Shown piece by piece: positions 47,567-60,285 of a DNA stretch of 64,000 nucleotides; positions within the stretch are counted from its first letter, which is position 1, and each line of letters starts with the position of its first letter. The stretch lies in assembly GCF_921293095.1 (NCBI RefSeq), contig NC_060248.1, positions 78,437,243 to 78,501,242 on the forward strand, read 5' to 3'. The translations under genes were made by a program, and so were the position numbers. The stretch is from Ischnura elegans (Eukaryota; Arthropoda; Insecta; Odonata; Coenagrionidae). The notes under the pieces are model-generated. The model searched no databases, was not told the origin of the DNA, and was given only the letters and a program-made list of their open reading frames with translations.

Positions 47567-48699
47567 AGTAGGGGGGGGGGGGGTAGGCTTGAAGTTTCCT
47601 TTGAAAATTCTCGTAAATTAATTAAAAACAATTTTGAGGAGTCAAGTTTTCAGTGCCTCTTGCGAATATCTGACAGGGATAACATTAATCAGAACAAGAG
47701 ATAAAAGGCTGGATTAAAAGTATTGATTGTTCAGTTAGCATCAAAAGAGGCAACTTAATGCCATTTGAAACTTATGGGATATAATTAAAATGGAAAACAA
47801 ACTAATGAAATAATTTATTTATAAAATTTCTTAATAAGATAACTGGCACTTAAAATGGAATTTATTGGAATAATACTTCAATGAATCATGTTCATCTATT
47901 TCTCACACAATAGAACTTATCTTTTTTCGATCTTTACTCAAGAATTGCTATCCTTTCAAACATAGAATCTCTAAAAATCTGAAAAATCATATTAAAAGTA
48001 CTAATAAAATTTCAATTTTGGCAGGAGTGGATCTGAGCCCTCCTAAATTGACTGATTTTCCACAGGTCAGTCAAGACTAGCATATATGAAATAAATAATT
48101 TGAACTTGAGGTATCTTGGAGAAACAGACACAACCTATGAAAGTAACAACAATGCTCCGTTTTCAGCACATGGGAAGTAAGTAAACAGCAAGAGAGAATT
48201 GAATCACCTCATACAGTCTAGCACCTGAATGAAATTGATGATTACTTACTTCATTAAGATTTGCAAGGCATACATTTGCAAATAAGTGTAGGAAAAATAA
48301 GTTCCCTGGATGTGCCACAAAATACAACAAGTTTTCAAAGACATCTAAGATCTCACACAGTTCACACTCGAGCCACAAAGCTAATTCTCCAAATATAATT
48401 TATGGTAAGTCAACAGACTTCATTCTTAATCAGTATCTTCATGGATTTCCCATTTATTATTCAGTCATTACTCAGTACTCCGTGGGCATCACATGTCTGT
48501 TGAGAATTCAAAATATTCTCTCAATATTTTAGGAAATTCTACCTTTATACTTAAGATTTAAGAGAGTTTCATGCTGAGAGATAAAAAGAACTGTCCCACG
48601 AAGGCAAAACCACATATGGCAGGAACCCATGTGTCTTACACATTATGACTCCAATTAAGAACAAACCCATAATAACACACTCACACCCAAGTACATATA
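47567..48699. other. Downstream of glucosidase I, no feature seen
   Basis: Would include the 3' UTR of the minus-strand gene. No clear AATAAA near the stop on that strand. No other coding signal. Confidence 0.35.
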
Positions 48700-51600
48700 T
48701 CAATATAATTCAGCCATCATAAGTACTACAAGTGAAGACCAGCCAGTAAATGGCCTAGAACCCATTCCAGCTCCAGTTCGATCGTTATATTGCTCCCATA
48801 TGTAACCTGTTTTTTTATATTGCTTCATCACATTATTGACAACATTCACTCTTAGACGTTCATACACAGCCTTGGCTTTCTCTGAATAAGGTCCTGGGAG
48901 GGATCCATAGTGATATAGTGCCCTAACAGCTAAGTAATTTATATTAATCCAAATCTGGCCCCGCCAATATGGTGGGTCATGTTCGGTATTATGCTGCATA
49001 TAATAAGGTGAAGTGGTTGAGAGAGAACGCAATCCATAATCTGTCCAAAGAAGATCCTTCCTTTCCAGTTTGGAGAGTATCAACCCAAGGAGATCAGAGT
49101 CTTTTTCTAGCAACTGGAGAAAAAATGGGAAAAGTGAAACATAGCCAAATGCGGAATCAACATAACGGTAGTGAGGAGCCTCCAGCACATAGCGGATCAT
49201 TCCGGGAGGTGGAAGGTGAGGAGAAGTGTTTGGCTTTCTGGGTGGGCGCTTAAGGATCAGTGAATCTGTATGAAGGCCATAGTCTGCAAAAGAATCTGAA
49301 ATATCTGACCAGTGGTGCACTGCTAAGTGGGCATCATCAGAGAGTATTTCAAACGTACTCTTGTACTTCACGGAATTTGCTGAGATCAACTCAGCCACTT
49401 CAGCCAAGGCAGCTGCACCTAATGCAATCCAGCACAGGAGGTCGACATGTCGCTCGGATGTTGTGGGATGCGAGGCACGAGGGAAGTCGTCCAAACCGGA
49501 TGCCAGAGTCTTTGGGTTGATCTCAGGTGATGGTTCCAACAACACTCTTCCCCTCCATCTGTAAGTGCCCGGCAGAGTACCTGCTTGTGACGTGTTTAAC
49601 CAATTGAACCATGCTTGGAGGCGTGGATACAAGCGTTCTAAAGTGGCTAACCGCTTTGGCTCTAACATGTCCTCACCAAAGTTACTCAGGATGTACTGTA
49701 TGGTAAGAAAGAAGGTGGGTGGATTTGCCACAGCAGAATTTTGCACCACAAACTCTTCAGGTACTTTAGCAAGGGCTTCTGATCCAAGAATTTGCTCCCT
49801 AGGAATCCAGCCCATAACATTCATCAGATCAAACCAATGGCACATTATGTCTAGTTCCATGTCAAGATCCCAGGCAGAGATTAGCAAACCATGAAAGCCC
49901 TCATCCCACAGGAATCCACGCGGAAAGAAAGATCTTGAAGGCACAGCAGTGAACAAAGGGGCTTTCCAGTATGGCACAGGACTGCTGTTATACTCTGAGA
50001 TGACCCTCGATGAACCATAAAAATATCCAATGCTACCCATCACATTGGAGAGAACAGTTTCAGCAAATTTTACATGAGTCTTATTCCAATTGCCATGATC
50101 ATTCAACTTAAACACTGAATTAAATTTTTGATGAAAGCTCTCCCTTCTTTTCTCGAGTTCTTCATCATACATTTCCCCAACCAAAGTGCCCGGTCTACGA
50201 AGATAACTTTTAGACTCAAAAACCACCTCTATTTCAAAAGGAACCCTGCCAGTGATCTCAGTAACAATAAAGTTTGGTCCTGTTTCCACCTTGCCACTTT
50301 CAGTTCTCATTTGAATCAATCCCGGGAGTGTTGCAATTGAATCTGATCTCTTGTATCGTAAATGAGAGATTACAGCATCTTTCAGCATTTCCAATTGTGT
50401 GACAGTGGTTGCCAGAAAAGAATGCTGAACAATTTTGCTTCTCGTAAAGTAACGGAGGGTAAAATCTCCCAATTGTTCTGTCCAACCAACTACACCAGTC
50501 GGAGATAGACTTTTCTTCTCAAAATTGTCATTGGGTGAGATCCATCCCTTGGTCTTTTCTTCTAAGGCAGTGTAAAAGAAAAGGGATACTATTTCACCAA
50601 CCCCAAAATTTTTCTGCAAAGAAAAAAAGCACTAATTGAAATTTGAATAGAGCACAATAGCATTTGTAGTACACAGGGGAATCAAGTTAGCTTCTCATTA
50701 GCACCTACATAGCTGTTCTAACTGAACAGTAAGGCTTCATTTTCATTCATTAGCTAGCTCAGTAGAAAAAAAGGGAGCTCAAAATTATACACAGATATAT
50801 CATGGGCGGGGTAATCAGGAAGCCACAAGGGATACTAATGCTGACAAATGTATGACGACAGCCAAAAATTTAGATGGCATTATTTATTTTAATACATATA
50901 ACAAGAAAACCCAAGTAAAATAAAATAAAATGCTATACTTCTAGAAATTTCAAGCATCGGATAGTTACCAAGTGCTCAATGCAGCACAAAACATTACATT
51001 TTGGCTATTAAGTGTTTCTCACTTAAATTTGTGATTGGTCACCCAGGAAAGTTCAATTTGTAAGTGGTAGAAACTGAGAGAAGAGAGCAGTACAAAATGC
51101 CACTCGCAAGCTTGGCCTATTGCAGTTTTTACAATCTTTATTTTCAAGTTTTATATATTTCTTTATGATCTGTAATAAAAGGTTAGCAGTCCAGAAATGG
51201 ACTACAGAATGTCATTTATGGACATCTCCTCATGGGAAGGTCATTTTATTAATACAAATACACAATCTTTTCAAAATATGAAGGCCTGGTTTCACGATAA
51301 ATCAACATATACATGTTAATGTGTGAATTTATGAATGGTTTATGTGGAATAGAAAGGTACACGCACAAATGCTTGAGCCAAATCACTGTGAAACCTCTCC
51401 CTAACGAATATCAACAGTCCTACAAAATATGTCGGTGAGTAAGAGGTGATCATAAGTTGGATATGTCCCAAAGAAGACCACATTTTTACAGTTTATTTTA
51501 ACATGCAAAAAAAGTGGAACTTGGTTATAACGGCATCGGCTGTAACGTCATCTCGGGTTTAACGTCACATTTTATACAGACCAGCCAAAATTGAACATTT

Positions 51601-54600
51601 TATGTTGTACGAAAACCCGTTTATATCGTCAACAAAAATTGCGACGCTCGGGTATAGCATCAAAAATTTTGCGATTCTTAGGTTGCAAAAGTGGTAGGGT
51701 GATTGTATTATGTCCCAAAGTTCATAGAAATGATGTGTAGAAACATCAAAAGCAAAAACAGGTCACAAGCTGGACGTTGAGCAGGTGACGGGATGCAACT
51801 CTTTTGTTTAATTGGTGTCTGGAGGGAGCGGGGGCTGTCCCGCATACCTGGGTCTTATCCTTTCCCACCCCTACATTCTACAAGGTCACTGACACAGGCA
51901 CACTGTATGGTATTGTTTGTTTCGTTAGTTATGGTAGATCATCAGTCACATCACTACCTACCTCCGTGTGAGCATCGCGCATGTTAACATTTGTTTTATA
52001 CGTCGTTAGTTGTGTTTTGTTTGTGCAATGTCAAGTTGTGGTGTCACTCAGATTTAAGGCTGCTTATTTTATAACGTCACTCGGATATAACATTAAAAAT
52101 CTTCTGGTCCCTTTGATGACATTATAACCAAGTTCCACTGTATATACTGGAGGAATTTAAGACAGCTACTTTAACCACAAGCAGTTCTTCTTGTAAGTGT
52201 GGTCTGGAGACAAATTATTTGCCCTCACGTTCGTGAACCATTTGTAAAGAACAGAACCCACTCTGTTCCCTGAAGGAATCATGGTTTTAAAGTCATTATG
52301 ATTTGCTATCCCGGACTTCTCAATGGTCTCCCTCTCCTTCAGAATATAAGCAATTTGAATCTTGTCAACACCAAAACAAACCACTAATTTACGAACACCA
52401 CTCTTTTTCTATTAGCATGCTCTTACTCATGGGGATACCCAGCGAGGGGCAGCTGCCCCCCTCCTAGAAGCAAAAATTGCAAAAGTCTTTAAGCAAAATC
52501 TGTACTGAATTGAAATGAAAGAATTCAACAAATTTTCTTTAAACCTACGAAAAATGATATGTATTAGTATAATATATGTAACTAAAATAAAAGTATTTTA
52601 ATAAGAAATAATCTCATAAACTAATAATGCACGGTTATAATTTTCTTAAAATGTTGGTTTATTCACCTTTTCCATGCTAAAATGTCACAACTTGGCTTGC
52701 CCCCCTCTATTTATGATCCTGGGTACCTACGCCCTTGTTCTTACACATTCACTTTCTCTCGCAAGGAGAGACTAACCCTTTGGCATTTGGTAATAAAATG
52801 GAGATGACCCCTAGTGCTGGCAGCAAGGTGGCTCGATTGGAGAGGTTCGAAAGATACTGGAGGTGCATGATCAGAAAAAAGCCCTTAGAGTTAAACAGTA
52901 GGGGACAGCTGGTTTCTGGCTTCACATGAATCATGTGTTTCACTGAGGCCTCCTTCATGTTTATGTCCTGGTACCCTGGAGGCTGAGGCCTCGGTGAGGG
53001 ATTTCTTTGTTCATTCCAAAATTCCTTCAAGGACACCATTTTGTTTATTCCCTCTGCCAAGATGTGCAATCTGTACTCTGCTGTGTACCAATCATAGGCA
53101 ACTACTGGCTTAAAGGTCCTGTGCACATCTGGACAAAGTGCTCTAAAATTTGGGATTAGCATATCCAGGAATGCATTCCATGTCACCCTTTAATTCACTC
53201 ATTCGGGCATTTTGTGTCTTCAATGTTTGCACAATTTTTGCTGTCCTCTTTCCCCTGGCTATTTATAAATGCAATTTTTAAAGGAAAAATTTCCATTTTC
53301 AAGAGATGGGTTAGAAAACCCATGCTGGTGCTGTCTGTATAAGAGAAAAACGGTGCCCAACTAGGTGTCTGCATCCATAAATGGGAGTGTCCGTATGCTT
53401 AATGTTCAATTCTTAAACAAATTTATACCCTTCTGCCAAGGAATTGAATTCTGTCCCTAAGTCAGAGGTGTCCATGAATAGAGGTTTCACTGTAGTTCTT
53501 TTTGTCGCAAACATTATATAACATAGCTTATTCCATTTATTTGTGAATGCATTTAAACAATTAGAGTGATTACACAACACATTTTTCCTAGCGGTTGACT
53601 GGCTGAAATTTCTGCAATTACACTTTAACTAGGTATGCTATTATAATATTTCTTGCAACTAGACCTTAAGAGAATATTTTTTCCCTTCAGAACTTAAAGA
53701 GGCAAATTGGTTCATCTCAAAATAATCAGCAAATAAACATCTTCAATTCAAAATCTACATGCATCTGAATCAAACAAAACCCATGATAAAGATTGGCAAC
53801 TTTGGCAATAGGATATTAGCATTTTTATAGGTGGTAAAATGTTATTTTAATGCAGATATGTTGATCAATTTGTTTTGAATAATTTTATAGATGTGAACTA
53901 TCATCCATTATCATTCAAGATTAAGAAATATGGAATTTTAAATTCCACTGTTTCAACCTCAGCTCCATTAGTGGACAAGGAAACATAAAAAATATGAAAT
54001 ACTGGGGCTGGGAAGCAGGGCATTCAAAGATGATAAAAATTTGATGGATACATTAAAAAAGTCTAACCTCGGCAGACACAGCAATGCGACCACTCCAGTC
54101 TCCACCATGATTTCCTCCAGGGCGTTTCACAAATGATGTAACCAAGGTAAAATGCCCATCCTTTATTGTCTGAACTCCAAAAGTTCTTCCATCATGCTCC
54201 TCCCACCCATACTTACCAAGATTGTCACCCTGCTCACACCAGTGCCTGAAAGATATACCAATGGAAGCCCATATTCAATTTAAAGTCCATAACTTTAGAG
54301 ATGATTAAATATTATCTGAATCATGAACAAGTAAGCACTCTTCACATTTTAGACAACATGTTACATTGAGTCATAAGCAAAAAAAAAATTCTACTAATCA
54401 AATAGAAACGAAGGCTTCAGCGGGTTGATGTAACTGAAAATGTAGCTAGATGGGCTTTACTATGCATTAGTCACTGAAGAAGCCAGTAGCAATATCGATA
54501 AAATTGCTGTCTGGAAGAAACATTGACTGAATCATAGTAAAGCCGAGAAGAGATACATACTCATATGCTCGTGAAATGCTGGGAATGGGGACATCTAATT

Positions 54601-55432
54601 TTAATTCACAGAAAAAAAGAATTAGTTGAAAAGCCACTACCACCAAGAGCTAAGCCAAAAGATTCGAATGTTAAGTCATTGTCTGTTCATGCAACCGAAT
54701 CAAGCACTTTATTAGGAAATAGTTCCATAAATTGAATACAGGGCTAAGAAAACGTAGCTTGGATTATCTTTCATACAACTCCGGGAACATGATATATAGT
54801 AAAACTTGAGAAAAACCTTCCTTTTGTAATTATGTGGAAAATAGCTGAAAAGAAAGCTAATAATAGGTAAGAATAATAAAACCTTGCCTGATGTTGTTGG
54901 ATTGGGATTGCATGATCCGGGGAAAGTACCACATTAGGCCCATCACCGGCGAGTATGGTGACCTCGTCTTCATTCCAAAATAAACACCGGGCCTATATGT
55001 TCCCCAGTACGTCTCGGGATCATCCAGCCCAGAAATTTGAACCACCTGTTTCAGAATGGAAAAATATAAATTTTAACGAAATTTAGCAAATAATAATGGT
55101 GTCCTACAAACCAATATGACATTATGGCCATCACCTTACGGTCGTTGAAAGGTGTATTCACTCGTGTCTCGCAATACCCTAAATAACAAGCGTAGGCCGC
55201 TACAGATAAGCCGACGACAGCTGTTAGGTAAAAAAGTTTGGAGTATCCATTTTTCTCATCAGGCTGGGGCTCATTATTTTCGAAAGTAATGTTTTTATGC
55301 TTCTTGACTCTTCGTACTACATAGGACTAAGGGCAAATTATTCAATTACACAGCATCGATTTTTATTGACAAAAAATAGAGAAGATAAAAACATTACGGC
55401 AATTTTAATACCTTAGGATCTTTATTACCCAT
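48700..55432 (-). CDS. MOGS: Mannosyl-oligosaccharide glucosidase (glucosidase I, GH63), complete, five exons
   Basis: ER enzyme that removes the outermost glucose from the N-glycan precursor just after transfer to protein. Exons in transcript order: 55432-55412, 55326-55135, 55045-54888, 54245-54068, 50613-48700; 820 residues (human ~837). The start MGNKDPK is followed by a basic RRVKKHK, a type II anchor ([19 protein letters not shown]) and the lumenal enzyme: [76 protein letters not shown] and WEQY near the end. The glucosidase I signature ERHxDLRCW reads ERHVDLLCW (49429-49455), an Arg-to-Leu change. The donor after 54888 is GC (CAG/GCAAGG); a nearby GT would shift the frame. The 3.45-kb last intron holds MITEs. 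Confidence 0.92.
51513..52140. mobile_element. Tigger-like MITE in the last glucosidase I intron
   Basis: Left GTGGAACTTGGTTATAACG faces right CATTATAACCAAGTTCCACTG; reversed, the right end begins CAGTGGAACTTGGTTATAAT. Subterminal AACGTCA phrases recur. The right flank begins TA; the left is an A run. End type fits pogo/Tigger. Confidence 0.6.
52420..52745. mobile_element. hAT-type MITE in the last glucosidase I intron
   Basis: Element 52428-52737, 310 bases. Left CATGGGGATACCCAG, reversed right CAAGGGCGTAGGTACCCAGG. Flanking CTCTTACT and TTCTTACA match at 6 of 8. C-rich and G-rich runs lie just inside the ends, as in the other hAT-type copies here. Confidence 0.58.
52749..53300 (-). pseudogene. 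Unrecognised coding relic in a glucosidase I intron
   Basis: On the minus strand a 145-codon frame ends at 52749 and contains protein-like text ([40 protein letters not shown]). Upstream, in another frame, [20 protein letters not shown] looks like a coiled coil leading into it with a frameshift at the join near 53180. I do not recognise the family. It abuts the hAT-type MITE, has no splice sites that would fit glucosidase I, and may be a retroposed or transposon-derived piece. Confidence 0.35.
54453..54544 (+). ncRNA. Hammerhead-like hairpin in a glucosidase I intron
   Basis: A perfect 12-bp outer stem (GGCTTTACTATG with CATAGTAAAGCC) encloses CTGAAGA (54474-54480, an intact hammerhead core since position 7 is variable), an imperfect 11-12 bp stem (CCAG.AGCAAT with ATTGCTG.CTGG) and GAAAC (54517-54521). 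ATC precedes the returning outer strand, where cleavage would fall. Extra unpaired bases at three junctions weaken the match. Penelope-like elements are the likely source. Confidence 0.35.
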
Positions 55433-55674
55433 ATCGTAAGTTACTGCGTAACATTTATGAATAGAATATGTAAAAATAGTTGTTAAAAGATACTTATGCT
55501 TTCCCTTAGTTATCACTCATTTCATGCCCCACGTTACGGTCGCATCGAATAACATACATCAGCTGTTATACACGTGTGACAAGGCACTGTCAAAATGCGC
55601 CAAGGAATCCCTATTTACAGATGTCTCTTCTTCGGCTCAGCTGGTGAGCAAGATAGTTCGTTGTTGCCATCTTG
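55433..55674. promoter_or_regulatory. Probable promoter region of glucosidase I
   Basis: Immediately upstream of the minus-strand start codon. GCCATCTTG at 55666-55674 matches the YY1/Pleiohomeotic site common in TATA-less core promoters. No TATA box seen at a suitable distance. The transcription start is not determined. Confidence 0.35.
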
Positions 55675-58600
55675 AAATGGGGGTGTAACGCCAAAAGAGC
55701 TGTTTCATAATTTTTTAAACATTAGTGCATGTCGCGATAGCTTTGGAGCGTCTTGGATCTTTTTCATTTGAACATTCTGCTTTCGCAAGCATAGGCCAGG
55801 AATGTGAGACATGGGGCAAACGGGAAGTGTGGGGCATTTGAGTAAGTAAAACATATCTACTCATTCTTATGCATTTTTATTGTATTTGTTGCTAATCATT
55901 GGTCTATCTCTTATTTTTTAAGATAGGTTTAGATGGTACTATATGCTGCTTTATAGTTTTGTAGGATCGAGGCAAGTTGTCATTCAATAAAATACGACAG
56001 AAATACGAAAACGTTGTCGTATTACTTCGGCATGACGAGGGTAAACAAATTATTTGACTCTTTTATGTCCTCTAAAGACTCATTCATCGTAATTTTTTCA
56101 GCAGATTTATTGTAATTGTCGTTTGTGTTCCAGTCTAAGTGGTATATGTGACCTCTTGAATGAATTCACTTTACAATTTTATATTATTTCTTTTGTATTT
56201 TTGTGTTTACGATTGTTTCTTTCCATTCTTACGTTGCGTATTTATTTATGAAAATTTGTGGATTTGGTTGTATGAGTTACATATTTTCTGAATAAACAAA
56301 TTAACACGCTTGTTTTTCTTACGTACTTTTGTTTACCTTTTTTTCTAATCTGCATCCGTTCTTCCTTTTCCTGCAAACTGTGACACATTCTAATATGCTT
56401 TATTTTACAACTGAATTGGATCCTTGTGGCTGAAGGGTGAAAACATAATAAGGTTCCAATCATGGCAAATGTTGCGGCCTCTTTGCATGTTTTCAAAATT
56501 GCTCATTGTGCCAACGCTTCATATCTTAGTAATGGGTTTTCTTTTATGTTTAAGAAGGAAATCATCCCTCTTAAAATTCCTAAATCCCTTGAAGTTGAAT
56601 GATTCTCCTTCATTAAATGGTACTCCCGGAAGTAATGTTTATCAATTAAGAACTTGTTAAAATATTCAATTGCCTACACTTTTGAGAAGATTTTGCATAC
56701 GAGCTCCCAGTTTAAGAATGACGGATGTATGTTTTGCATTGTAGATCAATTTTGGAACAGTTAACAGCAAAGGCGTTGAATCATCAATTTTGGGGAGCAT
56801 CTTAATCACCGATTCTAAGTCACCGATTATTTACGCTCATGCTGTTTGAGAAATTTACCAAAATAACTAAAATGATTTATTTCATTAAGTTAGAGGATGC
56901 ACTAGACGTATGGGAACGTTATCTATGTTATAAGTGTCTAGTCTTTCATCGGCTGGATGTCACAGTCAAATCTATATCAATGCAATGCCACGTGTAATGT
57001 CAAATTCATCATCAACGCCTATACAGATTTTGAAGCGAGGAAGATATAGGTATCAATCGCTCTCTAGTTGTTGGTGTAACTGCAATTACGGTTTTCCATA
57101 GCAATGGTGCGGTGAATATAAGTTGATCACAAGCCTTTTTATCACTTTTGCCATAGAGTGACAAATAATTCTTCTCTTTGGCGCAATAGCCTTCATTGGC
57201 AATTTTCAGAAATACCATTTTTGTAGCCGTTGAAAAATACACCCAATATACAGCTGCGCCTTTTATGAGGATTGGGTGGTAGTGTAATTTTACTGGAGAA
57301 AATTTCTCCTGACTTTTTCGGGTGTAAGTTTTAGTCAGTATGGCGATGTGACTGTGTAGCGTCAAGTGTCGGTTGAAGTTCAATAGCTTTTCAAATTCAA
57401 GGTATGTTTTTACCATCGATTTTTATATTCATCAGTGCGTTTTAATGTTTTTTTTAGTATCCACAATGTAATTAGATCATTTTCCCAATGTTCTAATTTA
57501 GTCATGGTCGCTTAATGCTGATGCTTGTACTTTGACTGTGCCGCCCAATGTGCGTTATAATCAATCGCTTGTATTACCGTATTTTTGGAGAATTTCGTGT
57601 TTAACATAGGCCTTGAGTTAATATGCGTGCCAAAAAACAAAAACATACGTACTAATTTTCCTAATGGATTCAGTTATTTAGACATTTCAGTTATTAGGAC
57701 CATTTGACGTGATTGAAACGTTTACTGAATTGGCTTGAATTACTTCATCGTAAAGTTTCTTTCGGGAAAGTTTAACTAATTTTAATAAATTTGCTTCATA
57801 AATTTTTGTTTTTTCAAAACTTGTTCGGAAAATAAAGTATTGATGCCATTTTAAAATATATTTCTCATCAGTTTCCGGAATTAAGATTTTTGTTCATCAG
57901 TGAATGGAACCTCAGAAGACAGCTTTAGTGAAATTTTCTGTTACTTTTAAATTGATATTAATCACTCGATGTCTTGTTTATATTTTGATTCGCAATTAAC
58001 TATATGTGAGGGTAATCTGAGGAATATTACTTGTCGACGAGGGAATTCATTTAGTTATCCATATTTTGGCGCCTTTTTCCATCGCGACGCCTAGAGGGAG
58101 CGATATGAAATAGTGCTTCTCCTTGTTGTTGGAGGATGTGTAGTGGCTCTCCCAGTGGTGGAGGTTGGAACTCGCTCTATGCGATTGATGGTTTATGGGG
58201 GGGTAAGTGTGGATGCGCTAACTTCCATTCGTTACCTTTAGGGAAGGTATTCCGCTGTTTTTTTTTGCGTTTGTACATACGAGTGCGATCTAATGTCCTC
58301 TGTAATGTTATGCTCGAGCAAGACCCTTAATTTGATCCAACCTTTTGGTAAAATTTATTGTTTCTGCAGTATTTCGCTCAAGGTGTTAAGACGTGTTGTA
58401 AGCATTGGATTTGTCGACACTATTTTCTGATTCAATGTGAGGTTGGCTATCTTTATATTGAAGTCTAGATGCACTATTTTGGACGAAGTATTTGTACTGT
58501 AATGGTAGCAAAACTTCAGTTCAGGCACATGGCCAATGTGCTGAAAGTGATTTGTCATTTTTTTGTTTGTGGGACTGAAATGTCTCATATAAGCGGAAAA

Positions 58601-59658
58601 TAATTAAAAATTCCTTATTTTGTCTCCTATTAATTATTCCGCTGAAGTTGTTCGCATTTAGAAGAAAAGGAAAATTATTTCAATGATTTTAATTTTCATG
58701 AACACGGTACATATCTCTTCATTCGAAGAACTGCGTTTGAATTTCTAGTAAAATAATGGATGTTTCCCTATGCACCGTATCCCATTTCTTGATTGTTAAA
58801 TTTAGGGCACAGCACGAGTCTCAGCTGATCATAATTAAAGATATTACCTCGGTTAAGGAGGTTTACATATTGTATTTTGCGAAAAAGTCCGCCTTTCACC
58901 CATTCCCGTATTAAATTCCTATTTAAAAATTATATTTTCGCCTTCTAATTATTCTCGTGTACCATTCGGTAACCTCGTAATCATCCACCAATGATGCTAT
59001 ACATTTTTTTCTTAGGTTCTCCTTGGAGTACACCGGAAAATATGAGGTATTTCGTCAGTTACCCAGTACTCCAAGCCTAAAAGTTTGAATAATAAGTTAT
59101 TTAAATCGATTATCATTTATAGTAAATCAGTAAGGATAGTTTTTAATACTCATCATCGGTAGGTACCTACTTTAATCTCGATCGTGGCTCGAAACGTAGT
59201 GAAGTCCCCGGTATTAGGTAATACTTAACTTCAATCTGAAATTTTATCTGCTCAAGTTGATAAATATGTCCTGATATATGATGTATTGGAGGGGTAAGGG
59301 AAGGAAGTGAGAGGAAAAGAGAGCACATTAAGGGCAGATAACCAAAATAGCGCAAAAGCGAAGAAAGAGAATTACGAGCCGTATTAGACAATTCGACACT
59401 GCGGCGAATTGGCGGACCATTCAAATTCATCGAAAGTGAATAATAAATTTCAAGGCTGGCAACGAAAATCGTGAGCTATAGTCCGCCGCTGCTATCCTTC
59501 CACCCGCAGCAACTCGAATTTGGAGAATTAGACTTTGGTCATTAACGATCTCGTCTACTACGCAACACCGTATCAGCTTTCACTTGGACAGATCCTGGCG
59601 GTTATTCTGTATCTCCGAATTACAGCTCAAATTCAGATTACATATCACAATTAGCCCA
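55675..59658. other. Intergenic, no gene established
   Basis: AT-rich. A 134-codon minus frame (57012-57416) lacks recognisable motifs. Short potential first exons with good donors occur at 55811-55841 (plus strand) and near 58190, without partner exons I could find. Confidence 0.3.
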
Positions 59659-59938
59659 GTACGGGTCAGTGGCGGATACAGAAAAAACTCAAGGGGGGGG
59701 GGGGGGGCGCAACATATCTTGAGTTGTCTTTACTTTTATCGTAATAAAAGATCACAGTCAAGTCACAGCCAAAGTATAAGAAAATTTTATTTAAAATGAT
59801 TGTAAACATGTAAAAGATAATGCCATCTTATGATATAAAAAAGTTACAATTGTGGTTTTGCAATGTTCGGCAATACGGGCGGACCCGCAAGGGGGGCGCC
59901 CCCTGCGCCCCCCATCTGTATCCGCCACTGGTACGGGT
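59659..59938. mobile_element. hAT-type MITE with perfect 8-bp target duplication
   Basis: GTACGGGT stands at 59659-59666 and 59931-59938. The element (59667-59930, 264 bases) has ends CAGTGGCGGATACAG and CTGTATCCGCCACTG, a perfect 15-bp inverted pair. A long G run (from 59692) faces GGGGGGCGCCCCC near 59890. This is the cleanest hAT copy in the window and probably the youngest. Confidence 0.85.
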
Positions 59939-60285
59939 ATGATTTTCAAGTTCAATAAGTTAGTGCGAGTAGGAGTTCATTTCAACGGGAACGGTTCATT
60001 TCCGACATGCCATCGTTGTTACCTCAAGAAATTAATTACTCATGGAACGATTAATTTGAAGATTCAATAGCTCTCCACATGAGGCAGTTTTCTCTCAGAA
60101 ATACTGAGTAATCCCCCTGATAATAATTTCCATTTACCGATAATGAGAAAAAATTTCGCCGTTCGGCCCTATATTTCGTGAACCTCTCTTGTAGTTGATC
60201 GTGATGAAATTTGTGGATTTCGGATGCGACCGCCTCACTCACGACGCTCAGCGAAGGGGCAGGAATCTTTGAGGCTGTTGAAAGA

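Noticed and set aside
57012-57416. 134-codon minus-strand frame
   Set aside because: No recognisable motif, no splice context and composition like the surrounding AT-rich DNA; probably chance.
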